A stretch of DNA of 64,000 nt from Porphyromonadaceae bacterium (GTDB lineage Bacteria; Bacteroidota; Bacteroidia; Bacteroidales; Porphyromonadaceae). A model generated the notes under the pieces. The model had not been told where the DNA came from. It ran no database searches and was given only the letters and a program-made list of their open reading frames with translations. Below, piece after piece: positions 16,507 through 26,125 of the stretch (position 1 is its first letter; each line of letters opens with the position of its first letter). The position numbers and the translations under genes were made by a program. The stretch covers positions 52,807 to 116,806 of the forward strand of contig JAUMYQ010000004.1 in assembly GCA_030528555.1 (NCBI GenBank). The letters run 5' to 3'.

Positions 16507-18240
16507 CTACTGCTCGTTGATGCGACTGAACAGCTCCTCGGCTGCAGCCCTAGGACCATCCTTGGTACGCCCCTCGATAGCAAGCGAGGTATGCATCTGC
16601 CCAACCCTAACACCCTCGTCAAAGAGGGCAGCAAAGTACTTACGCACAAGCCCCTCTGCTCGCTCTCGCTCCTGCACGGGGCCGAATGGATTGGCGAAGT
16701 ATGAAGTCACAAGCCCCTGCTCTGTCGTTGTCCCTTTGGCTCGTCTTGCGCCAGCCTCAAAGACAGTGATAGCTTCATCCAGAGCGGAGAAGAGTTGGAT
16801 CTTCTGCTCTGCCTCGTCATAATTATTGGCGTAGAGGAAGTAGTCTACGCTATAGCCTTTGGAGATTACTTCGTAAGTCGATACAGGGATGGTTACTCGG
16901 GCATTCACCTTGTCGGGGTTGGTATAGAACCCCTTGTCAAGCTGAGCAAAGGCGTATGTAGGGTCGAGATCATCTGTGCGAACAAAAGCTCCGATCTCGG
17001 TACCATAAGCCTTGATTTTACCCTCTTGATCTAGCTCCAAATAACCCATATCGTCGAAGATGATACGCATATGGCGGATATACTTCTCATTGAGTGTACG
17101 GAAGGCCTCGAGGCTCTCCGACTTACCTGCCCCACTGTCGCCCATGATAACGATGTTGGCCTCACGCCCATTCTTTAGCACAATATTGACCATTGCTCCG
17201 TGTATAGGTAGGTTGCCACGCTCCATCTGTTTGATATTGTGCAGTGTTAGGAGCATCTTTTTCATGTAGCCAAAGTAGTCTATCTCATCACTGTAGTTGG
17301 CATAGCCAATCATGATGTCGTTCTTGGTGTCTTTGTAGTAGAACGTCCGCTTCTCTTCGTGCCCATCCTCATAGCCGAAGACATAAATCATGTCAGGTTT
17401 CTTGCCTACATATTCGTTCGTCTTGGCTAACTCAAAGAGGTTCGCCAAAGCAAGCCCGTGAGACATAAAGTCTTTATGGAAGTATACAAAGGCCATCAGA
17501 TTGCCTACCTTGGCTGGATAGAGAAACCAGTCGTCTTCGCTCAGGACAATATGTGATAGGGGGTTGTTTTTGTGTTCGCTAAAGAGCCCATCGCGCGTAT
17601 TCTTTTTCGTGTAAGAGATGTAGGGGGGATTGACGATGACCGTACTGATGAAGGGGATAGATGCCAAGCCTCGATACTCGATGGGACAGTTCCAGGGAAC
17701 ATCATTGAGGATAAGTCCAGCATTGGCCCCTGCCTTAGTTTGGAGATAGACGTTGGTATTGAAGCCGTTGATAACGCGCTTAGTACGCCTGTAGATGGAG
17801 AGTAACAGCTCGTTGAATAGCTCATAGGCCTGGATGAAGCGTACATTCTGTACGCCCTCACTTGGGCGGTTGTTGTGCACGATGGCTACACGCTCTAGCC
17901 TGCGCCAGTAGTCGTACAAGAGCTCGATAAGCTCAATGAGTAGCCCTCGGTCTTTGAAGAGAGGGGCGTACTTATTGTTTACCTCCAGAAGCTCCTCGAC
18001 CTCACAGACGCTCAAGAAGCGAATGACCTCCATTAGAGCATTGCACAGATTGTCGTCCGTGTGGAAGTCTGCGATAAAGGCATCATAGATAACAGGGTTG
18101 TCCTTTTTGAGACGTAGGATGAAAGACTCTACAACGCGAGCAAAAGCATAGCTGCTGAGGATTTTACGCCTATTGTCGCAGTACTTGGAGGTGAAGTTGA
18201 TGATGGCTCTACCTCGATTTAGGGTGAACTCTTGTAGCAT
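16507..18240 (-). CDS. PEPCK/HPr-kinase-superfamily P-loop protein, function unknown
   Basis: 577-aa cytoplasmic protein. The recognisable part is a nucleotide-binding loop MGDSGAGKSE near residue 364 followed by IIFDDMG near 393, the arrangement seen in HPr kinase and PEP carboxykinase. The first 300 residues are helical and not recognised. Homologues are sometimes named phosphoenolpyruvate carboxykinase, but the usual oxaloacetate-site motifs are not evident, so a kinase-like role is equally possible. It stands alone, converging with recX, with array copy B 210 bp upstream of its start. Confidence 0.7.
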   Translation of the reverse strand: MLQEFTLNRGRAIINFTSKYCDNRRKILSSYAFARVVESFILRLKKDNPVIYDAFIADFHTDDNLCNALMEVIRFLSVCEVEELLEVNNKYAPLFKDRGLLIELIELLYDYWRRLERVAIVHNNRPSEGVQNVRFIQAYELFNELLLSIYRRTKRVINGFNTNVYLQTKAGANAGLILNDVPWNCPIEYRGLASIPFISTVIVNPPYISYTKKNTRDGLFSEHKNNPLSHIVLSEDDWFLYPAKVGNLMAFVYFHKDFMSHGLALANLFELAKTNEYVGKKPDMIYVFGYEDGHEEKRTFYYKDTKNDIMIGYANYSDEIDYFGYMKKMLLTLHNIKQMERGNLPIHGAMVNIVLKNGREANIVIMGDSGAGKSESLEAFRTLNEKYIRHMRIIFDDMGYLELDQEGKIKAYGTEIGAFVRTDDLDPTYAFAQLDKGFYTNPDKVNARVTIPVSTYEVISKGYSVDYFLYANNYDEAEQKIQLFSALDEAITVFEAGARRAKGTTTEQGLVTSYFANPFGPVQERERAEGLVRKYFAALFDEGVRVGQMHTSLAIEGRTKDGPRAAAEELFSRINEQ

Positions 18241-18449
18241 AATATTATCGTTTTGAGTGAATAAGTTGGTTAGGTTCTGGTAAATGACGGCAGCTTACTC
18301 CGCTGAGATAGCACCTCAGGCCCACTCTGAGCACTGCACAAATATAATTAATTCTGTGCAAATAGAGATTTTTTTCTATTATTTATCCCGAACTTTCAGA
18401 TGACTTCATAAGATGCTCAGAAATAGAGCACTCCAATCTCTCATAAGAC
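18241..18449. other. Leader region of the PEPCK-like gene
   Basis: About 210 bp of A/T-rich DNA between the gene start and array copy B. No gene or clear -7/-33 pair was seen. Confidence 0.3.
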
Positions 18450-18569
18450 TATCGGGAATATCCCGAAAAACCTTCGGGAACTTTTGAAAAAAACTTCCCG
18501 AACTTTTTGGAAAAAGTTCGGGAACTCCGAAAAAAAAGTTCGGGAACATTTTTCGAAAAGATGGGGTAT
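18450..18569. repeat. 22-bp-phased GTTCssGAAC array, copy B
   Basis: Units start at 18450, 18472, 18494, 18516, 18538 and 18560, all 22 bp apart. Two are GTTCGGGAAC (18516 and 18538); the outer units are TATCGGGAAT and GATGGGGTAT. It has the same orientation as copies A and D. It is part of a 231-bp sequence repeated inverted at 24707-24937. Confidence 0.9.
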
Positions 18570-18680
18570 GTTTCTAACGATATAATAATAAGCGAGTTAG
18601 AAGACTTTCGAGACAGAGGAGGATTAACGTCATAGATGCTCCCAATTTTGATGAAGTTGCCTTGCCCCATGAGGGGACTG
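18450..18680 (+). repeat. 231-bp inverted repeat, left arm
   Basis: This arm comprises array copy B plus 111 bp of non-array sequence (18570-18680). It aligns without gaps to the reverse complement of 24707-24937. I count five differences in the 111-bp part; the array part is similar except for its outermost unit. The arm ends exactly at the stop codon of the LtaS-type gene (18681). Confidence 0.9.
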
Positions 18681-20639
18681 CTAATCTGAGACTACCAGGC
18701 GATTGTGGCGCATGCGCTCACTGTACTGCTGAAGGTAAGCCTTCAGGAAGCGAAGCATCTCGGTGATTTCGGGCAAGGGTTCGTTCTTAATATTCTTAGT
18801 AAGTCGTGGGTCGTCCTTAAGGTTGTAGACGGCCAGCACATTCGCCCCATCGTACTGCATCAGCAGGTCGCCCATAACCAGCTGATAGCCCGAGTTAATC
18901 GCACTTACTGCCCAATGCTTGCCTTCCGTCATAAACATGCTTTTGCCGAAAGCGACCATCGGACGCTCCAGCCCCATGAGATCGAGGAGGGTAGGCATGA
19001 GGTCGGCCTGCTGGACGGCCTCCAAGCTCCGCCCAACCAACTCCCCCTGGGGGTCGAAGAAAATCATCGGGATGCGGTAAATACCTCGAACATCGGCATA
19101 CTCGGGCAACGCCCCTGCCACAGCATGGTCGGCCGTGATGACGAAAAGGGTATTCATATACCAAGGTTGCGTGCGAGCATAGTCGAAGAACCTCTTGATG
19201 GCATAGTCCGTATAGCGGATGCACTTATGGATAGGCATTGGCCCTTCTAGAAAGACATCTCGATACTTGCTCGGAATATTGAAAGGGTGATGAGACGTAG
19301 TGGTAAATTCGGTAACAAAGAAGGGCTCTTTGAGGGTACTAATCGTTCGTCCGAAGAACTGCAAAAATGGTTCGTCCCAGATGCCCCAACGGCCATCGTG
19401 CTCCCGATCATCGCCAAACTCATTCTTTCCATAATAATGCTGAAAACCAAGCTGCTTGGCCATCGCATCGAAGCCCATCAAGCCATTGTCGGCGTTGTGA
19501 AAGTATGCCGAGGTATAGCCCTCCTCCTCGCTGAGGACGCGGACGATGGAGCCAAGCTCATTGCCCGAGTAGAGCGAGACGACGAAAGGTACCCCAGGCT
19601 TCGGAAGAGAGGCCAGCAGGTTGGGCATTGCGTCAATAGACTTGAGCCCCCCAGCATAGGCGTTCTCAAAGCAATAGCTGTGCTGTATCAAAGAATCGAT
19701 GAAGGGTGTATAGCCCTCGTAGCCCTCTATATCGCGGTTCAACGCCCCTACCCACTCGCGTGCCATGCTCTCCCAGATAATCAGCACTACGTTACGGCCT
19801 TGCAATGTGGCTGCATGTGGCGAGGGATGCTCTCCTGCTCGATAGATGGGGTCGAAGATCTGGCGCGCCTCATCGTTACTCATATAGCGATACTCGGGTA
19901 GAGGGGCTTTGCCGATGAAGCGGATGAGAACGAAAGGCGTATTGAGTACTAACTCTCTCTGCTGCACCTTATCCACAAAAGCCACGGCATTAGCAGCGGC
20001 AATAGGCCGAGTAGCAGCTGTAAATCCACCACGCATGGCAGCCACGGTTAGCCAAGCGATGAGAACCATCGAGAGGATAGAGGCAAGATAGTACCTCTTA
20101 GTCGCCTCAGTCCTTAGGAGAGATACGACCCTAATTCGCCGATAGAGCCACACCCATAGAGCAATACAAATTAATCCAAAGAGCGTTACTCCCCAGTAGC
20201 TCAAGAAGAAACTGAGGAAATTAAAGGGATTTTCATTGCTAAACTCCTCTAAGACATCGAGCGTCGTACGCCTACCCGTAAAGCGAACGTAGACTACATC
20301 CGCGAGGTTGAAGACGAACATCGGGACATTGCTCAGCCAATATACCCAGCCGATAGCACGCTGGTAACCCACACTATGGCGAGCCCTCATCGGCAAGATA
20401 TGCAGCAGGATGACCAAAGCATTGGTATAGGCAATGGCCGATGCATCAAAAAGGAGACCGCCACGCAGGGCATTAGCCAATTGCCCCCAGGTCTCCATCC
20501 CGAGGAGATCACGGTTATAAACGAAAAATGCACAGCGCACTAAGCTGTACATTAGGAACACGAGTAAAAGACGTAGGGCAAGGACAGCAATGAGCTTGCC
20601 ATTGCCTGAGCAACGCAATTGGGCAAAAAGATTGTTCAT
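18681..20639 (-). CDS. LtaS-type membrane sulfatase/phosphotransferase
   Basis: 652-aa membrane protein of the alkaline-phosphatase/sulfatase superfamily. Four or five hydrophobic segments fill the first 215 residues, followed by an extracytoplasmic domain. VLIIWESMAREW near 290 is the first metal-binding region, YAGGLKSIDAMPN near 330 holds the likely Ser/Thr nucleophile, and ITADHAV near 520 holds the Asp-His metal ligands. Relatives are lipoteichoic acid synthases and phosphoglycerol or phosphoethanolamine transferases. Here an envelope glycan or lipid is the likely acceptor. The ATG at 20639 overlaps the upstream GT2 stop as ATGA, favouring it over a start at 20702. Confidence 0.85.
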   Translation of the reverse strand: MNNLFAQLRCSGNGKLIAVLALRLLLVFLMYSLVRCAFFVYNRDLLGMETWGQLANALRGGLLFDASAIAYTNALVILLHILPMRARHSVGYQRAIGWVYWLSNVPMFVFNLADVVYVRFTGRRTTLDVLEEFSNENPFNFLSFFLSYWGVTLFGLICIALWVWLYRRIRVVSLLRTEATKRYYLASILSMVLIAWLTVAAMRGGFTAATRPIAAANAVAFVDKVQQRELVLNTPFVLIRFIGKAPLPEYRYMSNDEARQIFDPIYRAGEHPSPHAATLQGRNVVLIIWESMAREWVGALNRDIEGYEGYTPFIDSLIQHSYCFENAYAGGLKSIDAMPNLLASLPKPGVPFVVSLYSGNELGSIVRVLSEEEGYTSAYFHNADNGLMGFDAMAKQLGFQHYYGKNEFGDDREHDGRWGIWDEPFLQFFGRTISTLKEPFFVTEFTTTSHHPFNIPSKYRDVFLEGPMPIHKCIRYTDYAIKRFFDYARTQPWYMNTLFVITADHAVAGALPEYADVRGIYRIPMIFFDPQGELVGRSLEAVQQADLMPTLLDLMGLERPMVAFGKSMFMTEGKHWAVSAINSGYQLVMGDLLMQYDGANVLAVYNLKDDPRLTKNIKNEPLPEITEMLRFLKAYLQQYSERMRHNRLVVSD

Positions 20640-21595
20640 ACAGTGTATAGAGGTGAGGAAGGGAGGAGGGTTGCTCGAATGAAACCTAAGCCATAGCCCC
20701 ATAGCTGGACGAAGCTCGCAGGCACTGCCCTAAGGGCGACTGCCCAATCGAGACCGTTCTGTCGTAGAGCGTCTACAAAGATCAAAGCTGCGTAGAAGAT
20801 GAGCGGAGCACTGCCCACTACCGACAAGAAGCACAGGAGTGAGAAGAAAGTAAATGCCACTGGTAGCGTGTGTACCAGGCGCAAGCTGCCAGGATGTCTC
20901 CGCTGTAGCTCGATGCGCGCCTGGCCAGAGCGATAGACTTGCATGAAGAACTGACGCAAGTCTACCCGGCGCTTATGATAGACATAGGCATCGGCAAAGA
21001 GTAAGACCCTCGCTCCCGAGGCGACGAGCCTCAAGCTAAACTCTATATCCTCACCATAGCGCATATCCTCGCTAAAGCCACCAAGTGAAAGGAAGAGGTC
21101 ACGCCGACAGCCCATGTTGAACGTTCGGGGCTTAAACCGCTCCATTCCCGAGGCTCGCCCCCCACGGATACCACCAGTTGTCCAGAAAGAGGTCATGGCA
21201 TAACTGACAGCCTTTTGCATGGGACTAAAGTCTGGAGCAGCGGCATCGGGACCACCCCAAGCATCTGCCCCAGTACGCCTGAGGCTAGACTCCACGGTCA
21301 GGAGAAAGCCTCCTGGCAGTACTACATCCGAGTCGAGGATGAGAAGATAATCGCCAGTGGCTATCCTCGCGCCAGCATTGCGTGCCTTGCTCGGCCCTCC
21401 GTTGGAGATTGATATATATGTATAGCTAGGAAGTAAAGGAGCGTAGTGCTCTACTTCGGCACGACAGGGGAGGCTAGAGCCGTCCTCGACAATGATTAAC
21501 TCGTAGTCGTGCATCGCCTGGCGAGTAAGGCTCACAATCAACTCTCGTACCTCGTCGGGACGATTGTAAACAGGAACAATGATAGAGAGGAGCAT
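20636..21595 (-). CDS. Family 2 glycosyltransferase
   Basis: 319-aa GT-A fold enzyme. SIIVPVYNRPDEV near residue 4 and IIVEDGSS near 33 bind the nucleotide sugar. LLILDSDVVLPGG near 89 carries the DxD-like metal site. The C-terminus has one or two hydrophobic segments, suggesting membrane association. It is translationally coupled to the LtaS-type gene (ATGA overlap), so both probably act on the same envelope polymer. The sugar is not predictable. Confidence 0.85.
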   Translation of the reverse strand: MLLSIIVPVYNRPDEVRELIVSLTRQAMHDYELIIVEDGSSLPCRAEVEHYAPLLPSYTYISISNGGPSKARNAGARIATGDYLLILDSDVVLPGGFLLTVESSLRRTGADAWGGPDAAAPDFSPMQKAVSYAMTSFWTTGGIRGGRASGMERFKPRTFNMGCRRDLFLSLGGFSEDMRYGEDIEFSLRLVASGARVLLFADAYVYHKRRVDLRQFFMQVYRSGQARIELQRRHPGSLRLVHTLPVAFTFFSLLCFLSVVGSAPLIFYAALIFVDALRQNGLDWAVALRAVPASFVQLWGYGLGFIRATLLPSSPLYTV

Positions 21596-21653
21596 CGTAC
21601 AGTAATTATCTAATGCTTCAATACCGACAAAAGCAAAAGCGTGCAGGGCGATC

Positions 21654-23129
21654 CTACTTCAGCTGCCACTCTGCCCCATCCTTGGTGTCTTTGATGACGA
21701 AGCCTAGGGCTGTGAGTTCGTCACGAATGCGATCGCTCGTTGTCCAGTCCTTGTTTGCCTTGGCCGTGGCTCGTAGGCTCAGGAGCAAGTCTACCGCACC
21801 GCTAAATGCTTCGTGCGAGCTGTCTGTACCCTGGCGTTCGTCCCTCAGTCCGAGAAGGTCATAGAGGAAGAGGCGGAATGTCGTTCTCAGCTCCTCGAGG
21901 TCGGTAGCCGTGATCGTTGCAAGCCCCGAGTGGATGCTATTGATAGCTCGGCTAGCCTCGAAGAGCTCGGCAATTACCATCGGACTATTAAGGTCATCTG
22001 AGAGAGCTGCATGGCATCGCTCAGCTAGGCCTGCGACATTGGCAGTCGTAGTCTCGGCTGCTTTCAGCCCATCGAGCAGGGCGGCAGCGTCTAGAAGTCT
22101 GGTAAGCCCCTTCTCTGCTGCCTGAAGGGCGGCATTGCTGAAGTCGAGGGTGCTGCGATAATGCGCCCCGAGGATAAAAAAGCGTATTGTCATCGGGCTA
22201 AAAGCTTGCTCAAGTAGCGGATGCCCGCCCGTAAAAAACTCCTCCAGTGTGATGAAGTTACCGAGGCTCTTGCCCATCTTCTTACCCTCGATGGTGACCA
22301 TATTGTTGTGCATCCAGTAGCGCACCATGGATTGCCCTGCTTGCGAAGCCACAGCCTGAGCTATTTCGCACTCGTGATGAGGGAAGACAAGGTCCATCCC
22401 TCCACCGTGAATATCGAAGCTCTCGCCAAGGTATTTACGCCCCATGGCGGTACACTCACAGTGCCAGCCAGGGAAGCCTTCGCCCCAAGGGCTAGGCCAA
22501 CGCATGATGTGCTGAGGCTGAGCGTTCTTCCATAGAGCAAAATCTAGAGGAAAACGCTTCTCTCCCTGCCCATCCAGCTCGCGTGTAGTATGGAGCATGT
22601 CGTCAATATTACGCCCACTGAGCTTGCCGTAGCCATAGACTTCGTCATATTTACGCACATCGAAGTAGACCGATCCTCTACTTTCATAGGCAAAGCCTGC
22701 CTCAAGGATACGCTTGGTCAGATCAATCTGCTCGATGATATGCCCCGAAGCCATTGGCTCTATGCTTGGGGGTAGCACGCCTAGCTCATCCATCGCCCGG
22801 TGGTAGCGCAGTAGGTAGTGCTGCACCACTTCCATGGGTTCGAGCTGCTCTAGGCGAGCCTTCTTGGCCACCTTGTCTTCGCCCTCATCGGCATCATGCT
22901 CAAGATGCCCCACATCCGTTATGTTACGCACATAGCGCACCTTGTATCCGAGGTGAGAAAGGTAGCGAAATAGGAGGTCGAAAGTAATGGCTGGGCGCGC
23001 ATGCCCTAGATGACCATCGCCATAGACTGTTGGTCCACAAACGTACAGTCCAACGTGTGGTGCAGCCTTCGGCTCAAAAAGCTCTTTACCCCTAGTGAGC
23101 GTATTGTAGATATAGAATGGATGCTTCAT
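21654..23129 (-). CDS. cysS: Cysteinyl-tRNA synthetase
   Basis: Class I synthetase of 491 aa charging tRNA-Cys. The HIGH motif appears as GDGHLGHA near residue 36 and the KMSKS loop as KKMGKSLGN near 287. The Zn ligands are visible: CGPTVYG near 28, [11 protein letters not shown] near 205, and [10 protein letters not shown] near 233. An upstream in-frame start would add 41 residues without synthetase similarity; the ATG at 23129 begins the usual N-terminus. CAAAGGTA at 23157-23164 reads as a TACCTTTG -7 box on the minus strand. Confidence 0.96.
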   Translation of the reverse strand: MKHPFYIYNTLTRGKELFEPKAAPHVGLYVCGPTVYGDGHLGHARPAITFDLLFRYLSHLGYKVRYVRNITDVGHLEHDADEGEDKVAKKARLEQLEPMEVVQHYLLRYHRAMDELGVLPPSIEPMASGHIIEQIDLTKRILEAGFAYESRGSVYFDVRKYDEVYGYGKLSGRNIDDMLHTTRELDGQGEKRFPLDFALWKNAQPQHIMRWPSPWGEGFPGWHCECTAMGRKYLGESFDIHGGGMDLVFPHHECEIAQAVASQAGQSMVRYWMHNNMVTIEGKKMGKSLGNFITLEEFFTGGHPLLEQAFSPMTIRFFILGAHYRSTLDFSNAALQAAEKGLTRLLDAAALLDGLKAAETTTANVAGLAERCHAALSDDLNSPMVIAELFEASRAINSIHSGLATITATDLEELRTTFRLFLYDLLGLRDERQGTDSSHEAFSGAVDLLLSLRATAKANKDWTTSDRIRDELTALGFVIKDTKDGAEWQLK

Positions 23130-23278
23130 ACAATAATCTGATTGGTTCCTAACCAACAAAGGTACAATGTTTTCGAAAAGTCTCTGGCCTACTCGGACAA
23201 ATGGAGTTACATGGTGCATCTCACACGGTCGATTTGCACGAAATAAGGACAATTCTTAGGCCGGCACGATGACCAAGA

Positions 23279-23330
23279 TCGCAAAGAACAGCGCAGACGG
23301 ATAAACATTCGTCTGCGCTGTTCTTTGCGA
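23279..23330 (-). terminator. Terminator hairpin of ychF
   Basis: A perfect 21-bp stem, 23279-23299 with 23310-23330, and a 10-nt loop, 85 bp past the ychF stop. It separates ychF from cysS on the same strand. Confidence 0.8.
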
Positions 23331-23414
23331 TTACATTAATCATCCCGCAACCGATAGGCTTATTCCACTATCCAGAGATAGATATGCCTCATGGCTTCTA
23401 GGGAAGGAGGGGGA

Positions 23415-24518
23415 CTAAACGTTGAAGCGGAAATGCATCACATCTCCATCCTGCACCACATAGTCTTTACCCTCTACCGCCATCTTGCCTGCTTCCTTGA
23501 CAGCCGTCTCACCGCCATAGTGGACGAAATCTTCAAACTTAATGACCTCGGCACGGATGAACCCCTTCTCAAAGTCCGTGTGAATGACACCTGCGGCCTG
23601 TGGCGCTTTGCTGCCACGCACAAAAGTCCAGGCACGCACTTCCTGCACTCCCGCTGTAAAGTAAGTTTGCAGCCCAAGGAGGCTATAGGCTGCCTTAATG
23701 AGGCGCGCCACACCACTCTGCTCCAGCCCGATCTCGGCGAGGAACATCTGACGCTCCTCGTAGGTCTCTAGCTCGGCGATCTCGCTCTCTATCTTGGCTG
23801 CCACGATCAGGAGCTCCGCTCCCTCGCTCTGTACGGCCTCACGCACGGCCTCAACATAGGCATTGCCCGTAGAGGCGCTCGCTTCATCTACATTACATAC
23901 GTAGAGCACTGGCTTACTCGTGAGTAGATACAGCTCACGGGCTATCTTCTGTTCGTCTTTGGTCTCGAAGCTCACCGTCCGAGCATTGCACCCCTGCTCG
24001 AGAGCCTCCCTATAGCGTAGAAGCACTTCGTAGGTTTGCTTGGCGACCTTATCGCCCCCAGTCTGAGCCTGCTTGGCAACCTTTTGGATGCGTGCCTCGA
24101 CAGTCTCGAGGTCCTTGAGCTGCAGTTCGGTATCTATAATCTCCTTATCTCGAATGGGATCTACCGTACCATCCACATGAGTAATGTTGTCATCATCGAA
24201 GCAGCGCAAGACATGTAGGATGGCATCGGTCTCCCTGATATTGGCCAGAAACTTATTACCCAGGCCCTCGCCCTGACTTGCCCCCTTGACCAGCCCTGCG
24301 ATGTCCACAATCTCCACCGTAGTGGGGACGATGCGCTGGGGATGGATGATCTCGGCTAGACGGTTGAGCCGCTCATCTGGCACAGTAATAACCCCCACAT
24401 TGGGCTCAATGGTACAAAAGGGGAAGTTGGCCGACTGCGCTTTGGCGTTGGACAGACAGTTGAATAGTGTAGACTTCCCCACATTGGGAAGCCCAACGAT
24501 ACCACATTGTAATGCCAT
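23415..24518 (-). CDS. ychF: Redox-regulated ATPase YchF (Obg-like)
   Basis: Universally conserved P-loop NTPase that prefers ATP and associates with ribosomes. G1 is GLPNVGKST at residues 8-16, switch region [12 protein letters not shown] near 31, G3 DIAGLVKGA near 70, and the C-terminal TGS domain ends [15 protein letters not shown] near 320. At 367 aa it is standard. On the minus strand CTTGG (about 24581-24579), 20 nt and TATCTTTG (24558-24551) form its promoter, and it is transcribed alone. Confidence 0.96.
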   Translation of the reverse strand: MALQCGIVGLPNVGKSTLFNCLSNAKAQSANFPFCTIEPNVGVITVPDERLNRLAEIIHPQRIVPTTVEIVDIAGLVKGASQGEGLGNKFLANIRETDAILHVLRCFDDDNITHVDGTVDPIRDKEIIDTELQLKDLETVEARIQKVAKQAQTGGDKVAKQTYEVLLRYREALEQGCNARTVSFETKDEQKIARELYLLTSKPVLYVCNVDEASASTGNAYVEAVREAVQSEGAELLIVAAKIESEIAELETYEERQMFLAEIGLEQSGVARLIKAAYSLLGLQTYFTAGVQEVRAWTFVRGSKAPQAAGVIHTDFEKGFIRAEVIKFEDFVHYGGETAVKEAGKMAVEGKDYVVQDGDVMHFRFNV

Positions 24519-24550
24519 ATCTTATTTCTGAACAAATTTACTTTCGCGAG

Positions 24551-24581
24551 CAAAGATACTAAGATACCACGCCCCTGCCAA
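24551..24581 (-). promoter_or_regulatory. ychF promoter
   Basis: On the minus strand TTG (24581-24579), a 20-nt spacer and TATCTTTG (24558-24551), 33 bp before the ATG. It matches the Bacteroidota -33/-7 pattern. Confidence 0.65.
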
Positions 24582-24706
24582 GCCAGCCTCAGTTCGGATA
24601 CTTTCTGCCTCATTGAGTGAGCGTCTAATAGGCTTAAAGTAGATGGTTGGGCTCTTATCTTCGCAGGGGCTGACCTCGCCTGACCTGCTAGCTAGCCCTG
24701 TCGCAT

Positions 24707-24937
24707 CAGCCCCCTCATGGGGCAAGGCAACTTCATCAAAATCGGGAGCATCTATGACGTTAATCCTCCTCTGTCTCGAAACTCTTCTAACTCACTTATT
24801 CTTATATCGTTAGAAACATACCCCATCTTTTCGAAAAATGTTCCCCAAGTTTTTTTTCGGAGTTCCCGATCTTTTTGGAAAAAGTTCGGGAAGTTTTTTT
24901 CAAAAGTTCCCGAAGATTTTTTCGGCCAATCGGGAAT
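24707..24937 (-). repeat. 231-bp inverted repeat, right arm
   Basis: Reverse complement of 18450-18680 without gaps. It holds array copy C plus the same 111-bp non-array sequence (24707-24817). Together the arms flank 6,026 bp containing the LtaS-type gene, GT2, cysS and ychF. Confidence 0.9.
24818..24937. repeat. 22-bp-phased GTTCssGAAC array, copy C
   Basis: Units at 24818, 24840, 24862, 24884, 24906 and 24928, all 22 bp apart: ATACCCCATC, GTTCCCCAAG, GTTCCCGATC, GTTCGGGAAG, GTTCCCGAAG, AATCGGGAAT. It is in reverse orientation relative to copies A, B and D. It lies between divergent ychF and GT2. Confidence 0.9.
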
Positions 24938-25078
24938 AAATACAAATATCTAAAAAACAATCAGTTATAAAAAACCTAAGGTGGCAAGCTAAAAACCAGG
25001 TCAAGCAACCTAACTCGCGTACGAAAATTGCCTCGTGCCTCCCTTGGAGTCAGCAACTAGGGGTTGGAGAGGATTTAG

Positions 25079-25086
25079 TATATTTG
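25079..25086 (+). promoter_or_regulatory. -7 box of the fucosylation cassette
   Basis: TATATTTG fits TAnnTTTG, 57 bp upstream of the GT2 ATG. No correctly spaced TTTG was found at -33. Confidence 0.45.
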
Positions 25087-25142
25087 CTGAGTGTGATTTA
25101 TAGTTTGGCTTATAGCTAATTTTAGAATTAAAGTTTTGTGGT

Positions 25143-26117
25143 ATGCACCCCAATGAGCCGTTGATATCTGTCATCGTCCCAGTATATAATGTAGAGAAGT
25201 ATCTGCATAAGTGCCTGGATAGTTTGATCTATCAGACGTACAAGAATTTAGAGATTATCGTTGTCAATGACGGCAGCACCGACAACTCAGGGGCTATCTG
25301 TGACGAGTATGCAGCACGGGATCCTCGGGTGCGCGTATTTCATAAGGAAAATGGAGGGCTTTCTTCAGCTCGCAATCGAGGCCTAGAAGCGGTTAGGGGG
25401 GACTATATAGCTTATGTAGATAGCGATGATTGGGTGGATCTAGACCTCTACCGCAGAGTAGTAGAGAAATTTACAGATGATCCAAAGCTGGATGTTGTCT
25501 ATATGGATTACAGATTCGAGATGCCACAAGGATCTTATAACCAACACGTTACCCCCCCCCATTGTGAAAATTCGCAAAAAAACAATGCTCTCTTGGAGTC
25601 CTTCGCTAGAGACTATATCTCCCCTAGCGTTTGGAGCAAGGTGTATCGCTACGAATTGATTAAGGATATTAAATTTGTTGAGGGCCTGAACTATGAGGAT
25701 GTGGACTACACATTCTTTGCAACGTGCAGGGTGAGGCATTACGCCGTTCTAGACGAAGAGCATCAATATGTAGGATATTATTACAATCAAATGAATACCA
25801 CCTCTATCTCACACACCCTAAAGCTCGATGTAGAGGACGCTTTGATTAATGTTTGTCGCATATACGAAACATGCAAGAGTATGGATGAACGCTTAATTCC
25901 TTACTCAGGCACTAGGGCACAAAGGCAGCTGGACGGTATTCTTGGTCGCCAATATATAGCTCCCGAAGTGCTTAAGGTCATTATCCCTTACATTCGGCGG
26001 ATAGCATCGATGCGATCGTTACCCAATACAACCATGTCTAGTCTGCGCTACAAGTTTATGGCGCTCTGTCCCGCTCTCTCTGCTAGGCTTATTCGCCTTT
26101 GGGTAAAGTACAAGTAG
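25143..26117 (+). CDS. Family 2 glycosyltransferase with in-frame C9 tract
   Basis: 324-aa GT-A glycosyltransferase. It opens with SVIVPVYNVEKYLHKCLDSL, then IVVNDGSTDNS near residue 38 and DYIAYVDSDDWVD near 87, the metal-binding DxD. A run of nine C (25552-25560) encodes Thr-Pro-Pro near residue 139; at this length the frame is intact. Gain or loss of one C would cut the protein soon after its catalytic half. It is the first gene of a cassette with the fucosyltransferase, gmd and fcl. The sugar donor is unknown. Confidence 0.88.
   Translation: MHPNEPLISVIVPVYNVEKYLHKCLDSLIYQTYKNLEIIVVNDGSTDNSGAICDEYAARDPRVRVFHKENGGLSSARNRGLEAVRGDYIAYVDSDDWVDLDLYRRVVEKFTDDPKLDVVYMDYRFEMPQGSYNQHVTPPHCENSQKNNALLESFARDYISPSVWSKVYRYELIKDIKFVEGLNYEDVDYTFFATCRVRHYAVLDEEHQYVGYYYNQMNTTSISHTLKLDVEDALINVCRIYETCKSMDERLIPYSGTRAQRQLDGILGRQYIAPEVLKVIIPYIRRIASMRSLPNTTMSSLRYKFMALCPALSARLIRLWVKYK
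25552..25560 (+). repeat. C9 homopolymer inside the GT2 gene
   Basis: Nine consecutive C follow an A at 25551. It is a candidate slippage site. The gene is in frame at C9. Confidence 0.8.
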
Positions 26118-26125
26118 ATCCAGGT

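Noticed and set aside
24717-24953. Apparent short protein starting MGQGNFIKIG in both inverted 231-bp arms
   Set aside because: Differences between the two copies change amino acids, and the frame runs into the array. The similarity is explained by the DNA duplication.
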